DNA of 64,000 bases from Pseudomonas sp. TMP9 (GCF_037943105.1 NZ_CP149803.1:3080001-3144000), one strand, 5' to 3'. Counted from the first letter of the stretch, positions 49,606 to 59,965 are shown. The notes: a model not told the origin generated them from the letters alone. Translations and numbers: made by a program.

Positions 49606-49921
49606 CGGTTTGTCCTCGAAGGGGTCAGGATAGCGACTGGTCGACTGAGCAAGCCTGTCGACCGCAAGGCCCCACTCTGGCAGGGGCAGCGCACCTTGGT
49701 GAGACACGACCAAGGCTTGAAGGCGGCGCAGTGTAACGGCAAAAAGCCCAGCTGCTAAGGGCAAAAATGCGCCATTAATCGGCGCATTGGCGACGCTGTG
49801 CAGGATGCCGAACAAAGCGTCCACTTATCCTGCACAAAGCCTTACACGGCGTGGCGTTAGCACCACTGGTTAAGGCCGTAGGATGAGGCGGACAGCGTAG
49901 GTTGAGCCTGCGATAACCAGC
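49606..49921. other. Intergenic region between the Sui1 and NUDIX genes
   Basis: About 315 bp with no supported gene. The reading frame of the Sui1 gene stays open upstream, but no family-like residues precede the GTG. The far end contains the palindromic repeat described at 49878-49927. Confidence 0.4.
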
Positions 49922-49927
49922 CTACGC
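49878..49927. repeat. Palindromic repeat at the NUDIX gene 3' end
   Basis: GCGTAGG at 49895-49901 and CCTACGC at 49921-49927 are inverted, preceded by GTAGGATGAGGCGGACA. The NUDIX stop codon (49922-49924, minus strand) lies inside the right arm. It resembles dispersed GTAGGATG-type repeats known from several Pseudomonas. Confidence 0.6.
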
Positions 49928-50458
49928 AATAGCCGCTAAATAACGCTGCAAAGCGGCCAGCGAGTCAGGGCAATAAGGCAAATGCTGAGCTTCGGCCAAG
50001 GCTTCTTCGATGGGAATAAAGCGCGCTTCCAGCACTTCCTCCGGTTGCAGCACCAACGGCGCATCAGACACCGTCGAATAGACCCTGCACCACAACCGGC
50101 TTTCTGCGGCGTCGTAACGAAAGTGCGCCTGCTCAACCAACACGCAATCGCAGATGCCCAGTTCCTCCGCCAGCTCGCGAGCCGCCGATTCAGCGTAGCT
50201 TTCGTCTTCGAGCACCATGCCGCCAGCCGCCATATCCCAGTAGCCCGGGTACAGCGCTTTGCTCAGGGTGCGCCGGTGCACGCACAACAAGCCGGCACTG
50301 TTAAACAGCAAAATATACGTGCCTCGGCCACGTAAATGGCGTTGGCGAAATTCGCTGCGCATCACCCCGCCGAGCAGCAGGTCATCTTCGTCGACCCAAG
50401 CGATGCGTTCGCTGTCAGAGGCAGCGCGGTGCGCCACCTCAGCCGCAGTCCAGGGCAC
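49922..50458 (-). CDS. NUDIX hydrolase (YfcD-like)
   Basis: The protein has 178 residues from GTG 50458, three bases after the DUF2333 stop. The NUDIX box GX5EX7REUXEEXGU is intact: GMVLEDESYAESAARELAEELG. The N-terminal ERIAWVDEDDLLLGGVMRSEFRQRHLRGRGTYIL matches the YfcD/IDI-like subgroup and supports the GTG start. The substrate is unknown. Its C-terminal codons lie in a dispersed repeat. It is probably co-transcribed with the DUF2333 gene. Confidence 0.87.
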   Translation of the reverse strand: MPWTAAEVAHRAASDSERIAWVDEDDLLLGGVMRSEFRQRHLRGRGTYILLFNSAGLLCVHRRTLSKALYPGYWDMAAGGMVLEDESYAESAARELAEELGICDCVLVEQAHFRYDAAESRLWCRVYSTVSDAPLVLQPEEVLEARFIPIEEALAEAQHLPYCPDSLAALQRYLAAIA

Positions 50459-50461
50459 CGA

Positions 50462-51535
50462 TCAGCCCTGCGACAGCAGTTGGCGTAAATCAATCAAGCC
50501 CGCATTGGCCCGCGAAATGTAGTTGGCCATCACCAGCGAATGGTTAGCCAGCAGGCCATAGCCGCTACCGTTAAGGATCATCGGGCTCCACAGTGGTTCC
50601 TGTGCGGCTTCCAGCTCGCGAATAATCTGCCGCACGCTGACGGTGGCATTTTTCTTGGCCAGCACATCGGCAAAGTCCACCTCAATGGCACGCAGCAAAT
50701 GCGCCAACGCCCAGGCCTGACCACGGGCTTCATAGAACACGTTGTCGATCTGCATCCAAGGCGTTTCGTTGGCCGCGCCCTCGACAAAGTTGGCTTGCGA
50801 AACGCTGTCAGCTTGGCTTGGGTCCACTTCTGCGGTGTTTAAGCGAACCTGGCCAACGCTGGCTGAAAGGCGCTGCGACAACGAACCCAAACGCGTTGCG
50901 GCATCGCCCAACCAATTATTCAGGTTGTCGGCGCGGGTGTAGAACTGCGCATCGGTTCGGCTCGGGTCGGATAAGCGCGCCAAGTAGCGATCAAGCGACT
51001 TGATGCCTTCGGCGTATTCAGCCTCAGAAGCCGGCAGCGCCCAGCTCTTGTTGTCGAAGTGGAAGCGCGGCTCGGCTTTGGCCAAATCCGGGTCCTCGGT
51101 GGACTGCGACTGCGAACGGGTGAAGTCCTTACGCATGGCACGCGACATATCACGCACCTGCACCAGCACGCCAAATTCCCAGCTCGGCATATTGTCCAGC
51201 CACAGGCCCGGCGGAGCGAGGTCGTTGGACAGATAGCCACCCGGCTTATTGAGCAAGGTGTTGGCCACTTGTTTGAGCGTTTCACCCGTGGTGTAACCGT
51301 TCACCAACTTGTGCCCACGTGCTTGAGCGGCCGCCTCGGCGCGCTGCTGCACAGAAAACTGAGCTGGCTCTTGGCTCCAGTACCAACCCACGACCACGGC
51401 CAGCAGCACATAAATAGCCAGCAAGACGCCGGCGGTACGCGGCACCCAGCCTACCGAGGATGCGCGAGTAGAGGTGGCGGTTGAGCCTGCCGTGCTCTGT
51501 TGCGCGCCGGCAGTTCGATTCTTCCAATCCAACAT
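50462..51535 (-). CDS. DUF2333 family membrane-anchored protein
   Basis: The protein has 357 residues. A cytoplasmic N-terminus rich in Ser/Thr/Ala precedes one membrane helix (GVLLAIYVLLAVVVGWYW) near residues 37-54. The rest is periplasmic and matches DUF2333: VNGYTTGETLKQVANTLLNKPGGYLSNDLAPPGLWLDNMPSWE and the ending GSGYGLLANHSLVMANYISRANAGLIDLRQLL. Function is unknown. It is upstream of the NUDIX gene and divergent from gcbA, the order seen in P. aeruginosa. Confidence 0.88.
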   Translation of the reverse strand: MLDWKNRTAGAQQSTAGSTATSTRASSVGWVPRTAGVLLAIYVLLAVVVGWYWSQEPAQFSVQQRAEAAAQARGHKLVNGYTTGETLKQVANTLLNKPGGYLSNDLAPPGLWLDNMPSWEFGVLVQVRDMSRAMRKDFTRSQSQSTEDPDLAKAEPRFHFDNKSWALPASEAEYAEGIKSLDRYLARLSDPSRTDAQFYTRADNLNNWLGDAATRLGSLSQRLSASVGQVRLNTAEVDPSQADSVSQANFVEGAANETPWMQIDNVFYEARGQAWALAHLLRAIEVDFADVLAKKNATVSVRQIIRELEAAQEPLWSPMILNGSGYGLLANHSLVMANYISRANAGLIDLRQLLSQG

Positions 51536-51842
51536 GGCATGTGTCCTTTTTTACCTACATTGCGAGTTCGCAACCGGCCTGCATAACCGGCCGCTGCCCA
51601 TTCGACCACAACCCGCGAGCAGGGTTGCGCAATTGCCTTGCACTATAAGTGAAGCGCAGCCGGCTGGGCAGCAGCGAACAACACGCTCAGCACATATAGA
51701 CCCAGTCGCGCATCTGCGACGCCGTCGACAAAAGGCCGACGTCAATAGATCGACGGTGCTCGCAAGGGTGATGGCCAGTGGTAACATTGCCAGCATTAAG
51801 CCATTACTCGGCGGCGCGCGCCGCATTCAGCGAAATCAGGCC
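51536..51842. other. Divergent region between the DUF2333 gene and gcbA
   Basis: About 307 bp containing the promoters of both genes. The gcbA frame extends into it, but upstream residues lack family resemblance. No repeat or clear operator is seen. Confidence 0.4.
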
Positions 51843-53462
51843 ATGACCGAGCAAGAAGACCCCAGCCGCGACCGCCTCAAGCAGCACTTCGCCCAGCGCG
51901 TGATCAATCAGGCGCGTCAGGTCTTAGAAGTTTGGCAACGCTTGCAACGCAGCGAGTGGAATGAAACCGGCATGACTGAGTTGCGCGAAGCGGCGCAACT
52001 GCTGCACCGCTATGCCGAGCGCTTCGACCAAACCGAGCACAGCCAACTGGCTCAAGAAATTGTCAGCTGCTTGCAATTGGTGGCCGATAACCGAGGCCGC
52101 CTCAACAGCGAGCTGATCAGCCAGCTTAACCAACTGCTGCAACGCCTATCACGCACCGGCCTGCGCCACGGCGATCGTTTTGAGCAGACTGTACTGCCGC
52201 CATTGCGCAAGCCCGTTTATCTGGCACTGCAGCATCCGGATCGCACCGAGCAACTGGTGCAGCGTTTGGAATTTTTCGGCATGAACGCCATCGCCCTAGA
52301 CACGGCCAATGCCTTCCGCAACGCCATGCTCGAACGCCACCCAGCAGCGATACTGATGGAAGTCGACTTTTCCGGTCCTGGCTGCGGCCTGCTGCTGGCA
52401 AAGAGCGTGCAAGAAGGCCTGGAACATCCAATCCCGTTGTTGTTCTTCAGCCCTGAAGACACCGACACCATGACCCGTTTATCGGCTGTGCGCGCGGGCG
52501 GCCAGGAGTTTTTCACCGGCAGCCTAGACGCCTCAAACCTGTTTGAGCGCATCGAAGTACTGACCAACGTCTCGCAGTATGAGCCTTACAAGGTGTTGAT
52601 CATCGACGACTCGCGGGCCCAGGCCACGCACACCGAGCGCGTACTCAACAGTGCCGGCATCGTCACCCGCACCTTGACCGAGCCCATCCAAGCCATGTGC
52701 AACCTGGCGGAGTTTCAGCCGGACCTGATCATCCTCGACATGTACATGCCCGAGTGCGATGGCCCGGAACTGGCTCAGGTGATTCGCCACAACGACCGCT
52801 ATGTCAGCGTGCCGATCATCTACCTGTCGGCCGAAGACGACTTGGACAAACAACTCGATGCCATGAGCGAAGGCGGTGACGACTTTCTCACTAAGCCGAT
52901 CAAGCCACGCCACCTCATCGCCACCGTACGCAACCGCGCCTCCCGCGCGCGCAACCTCAAGGCGCGCATGGTGCGTGACAGCTTGACCGGTTTGTACAAC
53001 CACACGCATACCCTGCAATTGCTCGAAGACGCACGTTTTCGTGCTGAACGCGACGGCCAGCCGCTGAGCTTTGCGATGATCGATATCGACTTCTTCAAGA
53101 AGGTCAACGATACCTACGGCCATCCCATGGGCGACCGGGTGATCAAAAGCCTGGCGCTGTTTCTCAAGCAACGCCTGCGAAAGAGCGACCATATCGGTCG
53201 TTACGGCGGCGAAGAGTTTGCCGTGGTTATGCCTGGCACCGACGCCGAATCAGCCCGTCGAGTTATCGACGAAATCCGCCAGCGTTTCGCGGAAATCCAG
53301 TATTCGGCGCAACCGCATGACCTGTCCTGCACCTTCAGTTGCGGCATCGCTGAGCTGGCGCCACAACTGGACGGCAAACTGCTCTCGCAACAGGCTGACC
53401 TCGCGCTGTATGTGGCCAAGCATGGCGGCCGAAATCAGGTGGCGATCTATCAGGGCGACTGA
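51843..53462 (+). CDS. gcbA: GcbA/AdcA-type response-regulator diguanylate cyclase
   Basis: The protein has 539 residues from ATG 51843 (MTEQEDPSRDRLKQHFAQRV). A helical N-terminal part (1-125) precedes two receiver-like domains. In the first, the phospho-acceptor position is Glu173 (ILMEVDFSG), so it is probably a pseudo-receiver. The second has Asp299 (LIILDMYMPECDG). The GGEEF domain (RYGGEEFAVVMPG, near residue 455) keeps the inhibitory RKSD site. It makes cyclic-di-GMP and in Pseudomonas promotes attachment and affects dispersion. Position matches PA4843. Confidence 0.9.
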   Translation: MTEQEDPSRDRLKQHFAQRVINQARQVLEVWQRLQRSEWNETGMTELREAAQLLHRYAERFDQTEHSQLAQEIVSCLQLVADNRGRLNSELISQLNQLLQRLSRTGLRHGDRFEQTVLPPLRKPVYLALQHPDRTEQLVQRLEFFGMNAIALDTANAFRNAMLERHPAAILMEVDFSGPGCGLLLAKSVQEGLEHPIPLLFFSPEDTDTMTRLSAVRAGGQEFFTGSLDASNLFERIEVLTNVSQYEPYKVLIIDDSRAQATHTERVLNSAGIVTRTLTEPIQAMCNLAEFQPDLIILDMYMPECDGPELAQVIRHNDRYVSVPIIYLSAEDDLDKQLDAMSEGGDDFLTKPIKPRHLIATVRNRASRARNLKARMVRDSLTGLYNHTHTLQLLEDARFRAERDGQPLSFAMIDIDFFKKVNDTYGHPMGDRVIKSLALFLKQRLRKSDHIGRYGGEEFAVVMPGTDAESARRVIDEIRQRFAEIQYSAQPHDLSCTFSCGIAELAPQLDGKLLSQQADLALYVAKHGGRNQVAIYQGD

Positions 53463-53527
53463 ATGTGCGTGCTCTGCTGCCTTAGCCACCGCAGGCAACC
53501 CAGCAAAAAACTGTGACGCAGTCGGCT

Positions 53528-53545
53528 CCGTCATATTACGGTCAT
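53528..53545 (+). promoter_or_regulatory. Pho-box-like site before the chemoreceptor gene
   Basis: CCGTCAT-ATTA-CGGTCAT is a direct repeat of two 7-bp units with a 4-bp AT-rich spacer, matching the PhoB box CTGTCAT-N4-CTGTCAT at 12 of 14 defined positions. It lies 84 bp before the start codon, with CAATAA (53553-53558) as a weak -10 at the expected distance. Confidence 0.7.
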
Positions 53546-53628
53546 GAAAAAGCAATAAGTTCTGACGCTTAGTAGCCGCCTTGACGCATGCGTCGGCGGC
53601 CGGAACCGTTCGTTATCGGTCGAGCCTC

Positions 53629-55593
53629 ATGCGCCTGAAATCATTTACCAACCTCAATACCGTGCTGCTGGTCACTGTTTGCGCGGCCTTAGCCGTCACC
53701 CTGTGGTGGTCTCAGCGCGCTCTGGAACGCCCCTATTTGCTGATGGAGCGCTACCTGAGCCTGTCCCAGCAGTTTCAGGGCGAAGCCGCACAAAACATCA
53801 ACGCCTACCTGGATAGCGGCGACGCCCTGCGCCACAGCGCGGCCCTAAAATCGCTGGACAGCCTCGAACAGGCGACGACTGAGCTGCCCGCACAACTGGC
53901 CGCCAACCTTCGCCCCAGCCTCGTCGCACTCAAAGCCTTCAGCGCCAACCAGCTGCTGGCTGCCGGCAAGCTCTCCGCCGACCCGCAAGGCCTGCTGCTG
54001 CAGGCAGAACGCGAGATGGACGCAGCGCTGGAGCAACTCGCGCAATACGCCGACAGCGGCGCAGCCAGCGCCGCGGCCAATTACCGAAGCCCGCTGTTTA
54101 GCGCGGCACGGCATCTCACCCGCCTGGCCCATGCCCGCGACAAGCTGGTACGCAGCGGCCGCAGCGAACTGGCCAGCGAGGTCGAGCGCGAGCTGGCAGG
54201 GCTGAGCAAACAGGCGCAAGCGCTTAGCAACCTGCCGCTGCTTGGCGTAGCCGATGCCAGCCAGTCGTCTGGTGACGCCTTTGCCGATCTGCTGGGGCTG
54301 GACGCCAGCAGCGACAGCAGCCAAGCCGAAGACCGTGGTATCGCTCTCAAACGCGACATGGCCAACCTGATCAGCCGCTACCCGGCCGAACTGCAACGCA
54401 CCCGCAGCCTGATCGAACAGCGCAGCGTGCTGGCCAACAGCACCCGTACACAGATCGATCAGGTGCAGCAAGCACTGGCCGCGCTGGAACCCTTAGTACG
54501 CGCCGAACACGGCCGCATCCAGAGCGAAGTGCAGCTGATCCTTGGCCTGATGATTGGCGTGATTTTGCTCATCGCGCTGATCATCGACACCCTCCAGCGC
54601 CGCTTGACGCGCATCCTTACGCATCTAGCACCCGCACTGTCGGCCTGGGCTCGGGGCGATTTCGCCGCAGACATCCACCTCGGCTCGCACACCCAGGAGC
54701 TGAGTGATATCGAAGCGTCACTCAATCGCCTGCGCGCCTACTTGGTCGATCTGGTCGGCACCATTCGCCAGCATGCGGAGCACGTGGTTGGTTCCAGCCG
54801 AACCCTGGCCGACCTCAGCGGCGGCTTGCACAGCGGCGCTGAACGCCAGGCCGGCGATACCGCTCAGATCCGCGACGCTCTCGGCGAACTGCAAGCGACT
54901 ATTCAGCAAGTGGCGGGGGACGCCAGCCAGGCTGCTGACGCTAGCCGCGATGCTAACCGCGCCTTGGAACAGGGTCAGCAGGTAATCGGCCACAGCCTGG
55001 CCGGCCTGCATTCGCTGGTCGATGAAGTGCAGGGCAATGCCCAGGCAATCGAACGCCTGGCTGAAGAAACTGCGACTATCGGCAACGTACTGACGGTGAT
55101 TCGCGGCATTGCCGAGCAGACTAATCTATTGGCCCTGAATGCGGCCATCGAAGCGGCGCGGGCCGGCGAGCTGGGCCGTGGTTTTGCCGTGGTCGCCGAT
55201 GAAGTGCGCTCGCTGTCGCAGCGCACCAGTGGCGCCACAGCGCAAATTCAGGAACTGATCGGTCGCCTGCAACAGGCCGCACTGCAATCGGTGCAGGCCA
55301 TGCGCACGCAGGTCGAGCACGCCGAAGCCACCGCCAGCCAGGCCGAAGCCGCCGATGGCGCACTGGATGAAATCGTCATGGCGATCCGTACCATCGCCAG
55401 CATGGCCGAGCGCATTGCCGATGCCACAGCACAGCAGAGCGGCGCAGTCAGCGAGATTCGCGGGCACAGCGAACGCATCCATCAGCTTGGCAGCGACAAT
55501 CTGCAACGCATCGGCGAGGGTCGCCAGCAGGGCGTCCAACTGCTGCACCTCGGTGGCCAGCTGAACACTGCCGTACAAGCCTTTAGGGTCTAA
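53629..55593 (+). CDS. ctpL: CtpL-type methyl-accepting chemotaxis protein
   Basis: The protein has 654 residues from ATG 53629 ([12 protein letters not shown]). One membrane helix is near residues 10-28 and a second near 303-323, enclosing a large alanine-rich helical periplasmic sensor. A HAMP-like linker is followed by the signalling domain, with the conserved tip [37 protein letters not shown] near residue 496. No C-terminal receptor-modification pentapeptide is seen. Its place between gcbA and dsbD matches P. aeruginosa CtpL, a receptor for low-phosphate chemotaxis; the upstream Pho-box-like site agrees with that role. Confidence 0.87.
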   Translation: MRLKSFTNLNTVLLVTVCAALAVTLWWSQRALERPYLLMERYLSLSQQFQGEAAQNINAYLDSGDALRHSAALKSLDSLEQATTELPAQLAANLRPSLVALKAFSANQLLAAGKLSADPQGLLLQAEREMDAALEQLAQYADSGAASAAANYRSPLFSAARHLTRLAHARDKLVRSGRSELASEVERELAGLSKQAQALSNLPLLGVADASQSSGDAFADLLGLDASSDSSQAEDRGIALKRDMANLISRYPAELQRTRSLIEQRSVLANSTRTQIDQVQQALAALEPLVRAEHGRIQSEVQLILGLMIGVILLIALIIDTLQRRLTRILTHLAPALSAWARGDFAADIHLGSHTQELSDIEASLNRLRAYLVDLVGTIRQHAEHVVGSSRTLADLSGGLHSGAERQAGDTAQIRDALGELQATIQQVAGDASQAADASRDANRALEQGQQVIGHSLAGLHSLVDEVQGNAQAIERLAEETATIGNVLTVIRGIAEQTNLLALNAAIEAARAGELGRGFAVVADEVRSLSQRTSGATAQIQELIGRLQQAALQSVQAMRTQVEHAEATASQAEAADGALDEIVMAIRTIASMAERIADATAQQSGAVSEIRGHSERIHQLGSDNLQRIGEGRQQGVQLLHLGGQLNTAVQAFRV

Positions 55594-55709
55594 CCGCGGC
55601 ACTATGTCGCGCACCATCTGGCCTGCAGACAAAACCGTTTACAGGCTTGGGCATGCGCGCGGGACTTAGCCCCGCTATGATGCGGCGACATTCGCATAAC
55701 GAGTTCGCC

Positions 55710-57476
55710 ATGCACCGTTTTCTCTGCCTGCTTTTGCTGTTGGTCGCATTGCCGGCCGGCGCCAACCTGTTCGATAAGCCGCCCGCCCCCGCCCAGCTAG
55801 GTGCGGCACTGAATAACAGCAATGAGTTCCTGCCGGTGGGCGAGGCGTTCAAGCTGAGCCTAATCAGCAGTTCCGGCGAATCAGTAAAACTGCGCTTTGT
55901 CGCCGCCGAAGGGTATTACCTGTATCGCCACCGGCTCAGCTTTAGCAGCGAGCCGGCGGACATCCGCTTGGGCGACGCGGTTCTACCCGCGGGCCAAGCC
56001 AAGCACGACGAATACTTTGGCGATGTAGAGGTGTATTACGAGGTGCTGGATGTCGAGGTACCGCTCGACAACCCGGACAACCGCCCCTTTAACCTCAGCG
56101 TCAACTACCAAGGCTGCGCGGACAAAGGCTTGTGCTACCCGCCGCAAACCGAGGTGCTGGCCATTGGTGGTGGTGCGGCATCCAATGGCGTCGGCGCTGA
56201 AGGCGCGAGCGCTTGGAGCTGGACCGACCTGGCGCTGTTTTTCCTCGGTGGCCTGGCGCTGACATTCACCCCGTGCGTATTGCCGATGCTGCCTATTCTC
56301 ACGGGCGTAGTGCTGCGCGGCCAACCTGGCGGGATGCGCAGCCTGGTGCTATCGCTGGCCTATGTGCTGCCGATGGCGCTGAGCTTTGCCATCCTCGGCG
56401 CGCTGATGGGCCTGTTCGGTGCCGAACTTAACTTGCAAGCCCGCATGCAATCACCCTGGGTGCTGGTGCCGTTTGCGATCTTCTTCGCCCTGTTCGGCGC
56501 GGCCAGCTTGGGCTTTCTTGAGCTGCGCCTGCCCGCGGCTATCGATGGCCCACTGCAACGCCTTAGCCAACGCCTGAAAGGCGGCACCGTCCTCAGCGCC
56601 GCGTCACTTGGCGTTCTGTCTAGCGTACTGGTTTCGCCTTGCGTTTCCGCACCGCTGGCCGGCGCACTGCTGTACATCAGCGCCAGCGGCGATGCCCTAG
56701 GGGGCGGTCTGAAATTACTGGCCTTGGGCCTCGGTATGGGCGCGCCGCTGGTGCTGTTTGCCGTTGGCGGCGGCGCCCTTCTGCCGAAATCCGGAACGTG
56801 GATGGTGGCGGTGCGCAACCTCTTTGGCGCGCTGCTGATGGCGGTGGCCATCTGGCTGCTGGAGCGCGTGGTGCCCGGCCCGGTTAGCTTGGCGCTGTGG
56901 GGCTTACTGGCTGCCGGTGTGGCGCTGTGGCTCGGCGCACTGGAGCTGACACCGAAAACCCATCACCAAAAACTTGCGCAGCTGCTTGGCCTACCATTTC
57001 TGGTTTTTGCTTTGGTGGCCTGGGTCGGCGCGTTGCAGGGCCAAGATGATCCGCTGCGTCCACTGGGTCGAATGGTTAGCAATGCAGAGGCCACAGCGGT
57101 GAAGTCCAGCCAGTGGCAAACCGTAACCACCCCCGCCGAACTGGATGCTGCTCTGCGCAATGCGCAGAACAATGGCACCCCGCTGCTGCTCGACTGGTAC
57201 GCCGATTGGTGCATCAGCTGCAAAGTAATCGAGCGTGAAGTGTTTCCTGCAACCGAAGTGGCCCGCCAGCTCAGCGACTTTCAACTGGTGCGTTTTGACA
57301 TCACCGAAAGCAACCCCGCTCAGCGCGCGCTGCTCGACCGCTACCAGCTGTTTGGCCCACCGGCCATTCAGCTGTTTGACGGCAAGGGTGACGAATGGCT
57401 AGACCTGCGGGTCGTCGGCGAGGTGGACGCCGCGACCTTCGCGGCCCGCCTGACCACAGCACGCGAACGCTTTTAG
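55710..57476 (+). CDS. dsbD: DsbD, thiol:disulfide interchange protein
   Basis: The protein has 588 residues with a signal peptide (MHRFLCLLLLLVALPAGA). The periplasmic alpha domain has the redox pair in YQGCADKGLCYPP. The eight-helix membrane domain carries its two cysteines in TFTPCVLPMLP and VLVSPCVSAPLAG. The C-terminal thioredoxin-like gamma domain has the active site DWYADWCISCKVIE. It passes electrons from thioredoxin to periplasmic DsbC/DsbG and cytochrome c maturation. It lies upstream of aroQ. Confidence 0.96.
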   Translation: MHRFLCLLLLLVALPAGANLFDKPPAPAQLGAALNNSNEFLPVGEAFKLSLISSSGESVKLRFVAAEGYYLYRHRLSFSSEPADIRLGDAVLPAGQAKHDEYFGDVEVYYEVLDVEVPLDNPDNRPFNLSVNYQGCADKGLCYPPQTEVLAIGGGAASNGVGAEGASAWSWTDLALFFLGGLALTFTPCVLPMLPILTGVVLRGQPGGMRSLVLSLAYVLPMALSFAILGALMGLFGAELNLQARMQSPWVLVPFAIFFALFGAASLGFLELRLPAAIDGPLQRLSQRLKGGTVLSAASLGVLSSVLVSPCVSAPLAGALLYISASGDALGGGLKLLALGLGMGAPLVLFAVGGGALLPKSGTWMVAVRNLFGALLMAVAIWLLERVVPGPVSLALWGLLAAGVALWLGALELTPKTHHQKLAQLLGLPFLVFALVAWVGALQGQDDPLRPLGRMVSNAEATAVKSSQWQTVTTPAELDAALRNAQNNGTPLLLDWYADWCISCKVIEREVFPATEVARQLSDFQLVRFDITESNPAQRALLDRYQLFGPPAIQLFDGKGDEWLDLRVVGEVDAATFAARLTTARERF

Positions 57477-57594
57477 GCCCTGCGGCCCACCAATTCACGC
57501 AATCTGCGGCCATCATGTCGACTACTGCCGAGAACTGGACAGCTCGGCGCTGTCGCGGCATAGTCCTAGTAATAAAAAATAAGGACTCAGAATC

Positions 57595-58044
57595 ATGGCG
57601 ACCTTTCTGGTACTGCACGGCCCCAACCTCAACTTGCTCGGCACCCGCGAGCCGGGGGTTTACGGCGCAGTGACGCTGGAGCAGATCAACACGGATCTGG
57701 AGCGTCGCGCGCGCGAGGCCGGGCATCATCTGCAGTACCTGCAGAGCAATGCCGAATATGAGTTGATTGAGCGCATTCACGCCGCACACAGCGAAGGCGT
57801 CGACTTTATTCTGATCAATCCGGCCGCTTTTACTCACACCAGCGTCGCATTACGTGACGCATTGCTGGCAGTGAGCATCCCATTCATCGAAGTGCACCTG
57901 TCCAACGTGCACAAACGCGAAGCTTTCCGCCATCACTCCTATTTTTCAGATGTTGCTGTAGGGGTGATCTGCGGCCTTGGCGCCAGCGGTTATCGGCTGG
58001 CCCTGGAGGCTGCACTTGAACAACTTGAACTTAAGCGCCCCTGA
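57595..58044 (+). CDS. aroQ: Type II 3-dehydroquinate dehydratase
   Basis: The protein has 149 residues, the standard length. [20 protein letters not shown] contains the catalytic Arg and Tyr, and [21 protein letters not shown] and [20 protein letters not shown] complete the active site. It performs the third step of the shikimate pathway. It begins the aroQ-accB-accC run, 22 bp before accB. Confidence 0.97.
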   Translation: MATFLVLHGPNLNLLGTREPGVYGAVTLEQINTDLERRAREAGHHLQYLQSNAEYELIERIHAAHSEGVDFILINPAAFTHTSVALRDALLAVSIPFIEVHLSNVHKREAFRHHSYFSDVAVGVICGLGASGYRLALEAALEQLELKRP

Positions 58045-58066
58045 CCTTACCGGGAGTTGAACCATT

Positions 58067-58522
58067 ATGGATATTCGTAAAGTCAAAAAACTGATCGAGC
58101 TGCTGGAAGAATCCGGCATCGACGAACTGGAGATTCGCGAAGGCGAAGAGTCTGTGCGCATCAGCCGGCACAGCAAGCAGCCGGCCTTTATGCAACAGCC
58201 AATGTACGCCCCAGCACCTGCACCCGCTGCTCCAGCTGCCGCGCCCGTTGCTGCTGAAGCAGCTGCCCCGGTTGCAGCCAAGCTGAACGGCACCGTGGTG
58301 CGCTCGCCGATGGTCGGCACCTTCTACCGCGCGTCCGGCCCGACTACCGGTAACTTTGTTGAAGTCGGACAAAGCGTGAAGAAAGGCGACATCCTCTGCA
58401 TCGTTGAAGCAATGAAGATGATGAACCACATCGAGGCCGAAACCAGCGGCGTGATCGACTCCATTTTGGGTGAGAACGGGCAGCCGGTGGAATACGACCA
58501 GCCTCTGTTCACCATCGTTTGA
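58067..58522 (+). CDS. accB: AccB, biotin carboxyl carrier protein of acetyl-CoA carboxylase
   Basis: The protein has 151 residues. The N-terminal [32 protein letters not shown] is typical. A Pro/Ala-rich linker (about 55-75) leads to the biotinyl domain with the biotin Lys in [14 protein letters not shown]. It carries the carboxyl group between AccC and AccAD in fatty acid synthesis. accC follows within 20 bp. Confidence 0.97.
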   Translation: MDIRKVKKLIELLEESGIDELEIREGEESVRISRHSKQPAFMQQPMYAPAPAPAAPAAAPVAAEAAAPVAAKLNGTVVRSPMVGTFYRASGPTTGNFVEVGQSVKKGDILCIVEAMKMMNHIEAETSGVIDSILGENGQPVEYDQPLFTIV

Positions 58523-58539
58523 ACCGAGGAGAGCCAGCG

Positions 58540-59889
58540 ATGTTGGAAAAAGTTCTGATCGCCAACCGCGGCGAGATCGCCTTGCGCATTTTGCGCGCCT
58601 GCAAAGAGCTGGGCATCAAAACCGTTGCAGTGCACTCCACTGCTGACCGCGACCTGATGCACTTGGGCCTTGCAGATGAGTCCGTGTGCATCGGCCCAGC
58701 GGCTGGCACCCTGTCATATTTGAACATCCCGGCCATTATCAGCGCCGCTGAAGTGACCGGCGCGACCGCCATTCACCCAGGTTACGGCTTCCTCGCGGAA
58801 AACGCTGACTTCGCCGAACAAGTGGAAAACTCAGGCTTTGCCTTTGTCGGCCCAACCGCTGAAACCATCCGCTTGATGGGCGACAAGGTCTCCGCCAAAG
58901 ACGCCATGAAGCGCGCAGGCGTGCCGGTGGTCCCCGGCTCCGACGGCCCGCTACCGGAAGACGAAGAAACAGCGCTGCAGATTGCCCGTGAAGTCGGCTA
59001 CCCGGTGATCATCAAAGCCGCTGGCGGCGGCGGCGGTCGCGGCATGCGTGTGGTTTACCAAGAAGAAGACCTGATCAAATCAGCCAAGCTGACTCGCAGC
59101 GAAGCCGGTTCGGTGTTCGGCAACCCGATGGTCTATCTGGAAAAGTTTCTCGGCAACCCACGCCACGTGGAAGTGCAGATTCTTTCCGACGGCCAAGGCA
59201 ATGCCATCCACCTGGGCGATCGCGACTGCTCGCTGCAGCGTCGCCACCAGAAAGTACTGGAAGAAGCGCCGGCACCGGGCATCAATGAAAAAGCCCGCGC
59301 TGAGGTGCTGCAACGCTGCGTCGATGCGTGCATCGAGATCGGCTATCGCGGTGCTGGCACCTTTGAGTTCCTTTACGAAGACGGCAATTTCTACTTTATC
59401 GAGATGAACACCCGCGTGCAGGTGGAGCATCCGGTGACGGAAATGGTCACGGGCATCGACATCGTTAAAGAGATGCTCAGCATCGCGGCTGGCAACAAGC
59501 TGTCGTTCAAGCAGAGTGACGTGGTCATTCGCGGGCATTCGCTGGAATGCCGGATTAACGCTGAAGACCCGGACAACTTTATGCCCTGCCCCGGCAAAGT
59601 CAGCCATTTCCATGCACCGGGCGGTAACGGTGTGCGGGTGGATTCGCACCTGTACAGCGGTTACACCGTTCCGCCGCACTACGACTCATTGATCGGCAAG
59701 ATCATCACCTACGGCGCCACCCGCGACGAGGCCATGGCCCGGATGCGCAACGCGCTGGACGAGATCATCGTCGACGGCATCAAGACTAACGTGCCGCTGC
59801 ACCGCATGCTGGTTCGCGACAAAGGCTTCTGCCAAGGCGGCATCAATATCCATTATCTGGAGAAAAAACTGGGCATGGATAAGCACTAA
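58540..59889 (+). CDS. accC: AccC, biotin carboxylase of acetyl-CoA carboxylase
   Basis: The protein has 449 residues from ATG 58540 ([25 protein letters not shown]). The ATP-grasp domain has [14 protein letters not shown] and [22 protein letters not shown]. The C-terminal part ends KLGMDKH. It carboxylates the biotin on AccB. A perfect 13-bp hairpin closes the transcription unit. Confidence 0.97.
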   Translation: MLEKVLIANRGEIALRILRACKELGIKTVAVHSTADRDLMHLGLADESVCIGPAAGTLSYLNIPAIISAAEVTGATAIHPGYGFLAENADFAEQVENSGFAFVGPTAETIRLMGDKVSAKDAMKRAGVPVVPGSDGPLPEDEETALQIAREVGYPVIIKAAGGGGGRGMRVVYQEEDLIKSAKLTRSEAGSVFGNPMVYLEKFLGNPRHVEVQILSDGQGNAIHLGDRDCSLQRRHQKVLEEAPAPGINEKARAEVLQRCVDACIEIGYRGAGTFEFLYEDGNFYFIEMNTRVQVEHPVTEMVTGIDIVKEMLSIAAGNKLSFKQSDVVIRGHSLECRINAEDPDNFMPCPGKVSHFHAPGGNGVRVDSHLYSGYTVPPHYDSLIGKIITYGATRDEAMARMRNALDEIIVDGIKTNVPLHRMLVRDKGFCQGGINIHYLEKKLGMDKH

Positions 59890-59965
59890 GCTGCGGCATA
59901 GCACGATCAGAGCCTGTTTTTAACGCTGCAGGGCCCGACGCACAGCAGATCATAAATAGGCTCTA

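Noticed and set aside
51474..51842. Upstream in-frame extension of gcbA
   Set aside because: The added 123 residues overlap the divergent DUF2333 start and do not resemble the family; the ATG at 51843 gives the expected length.
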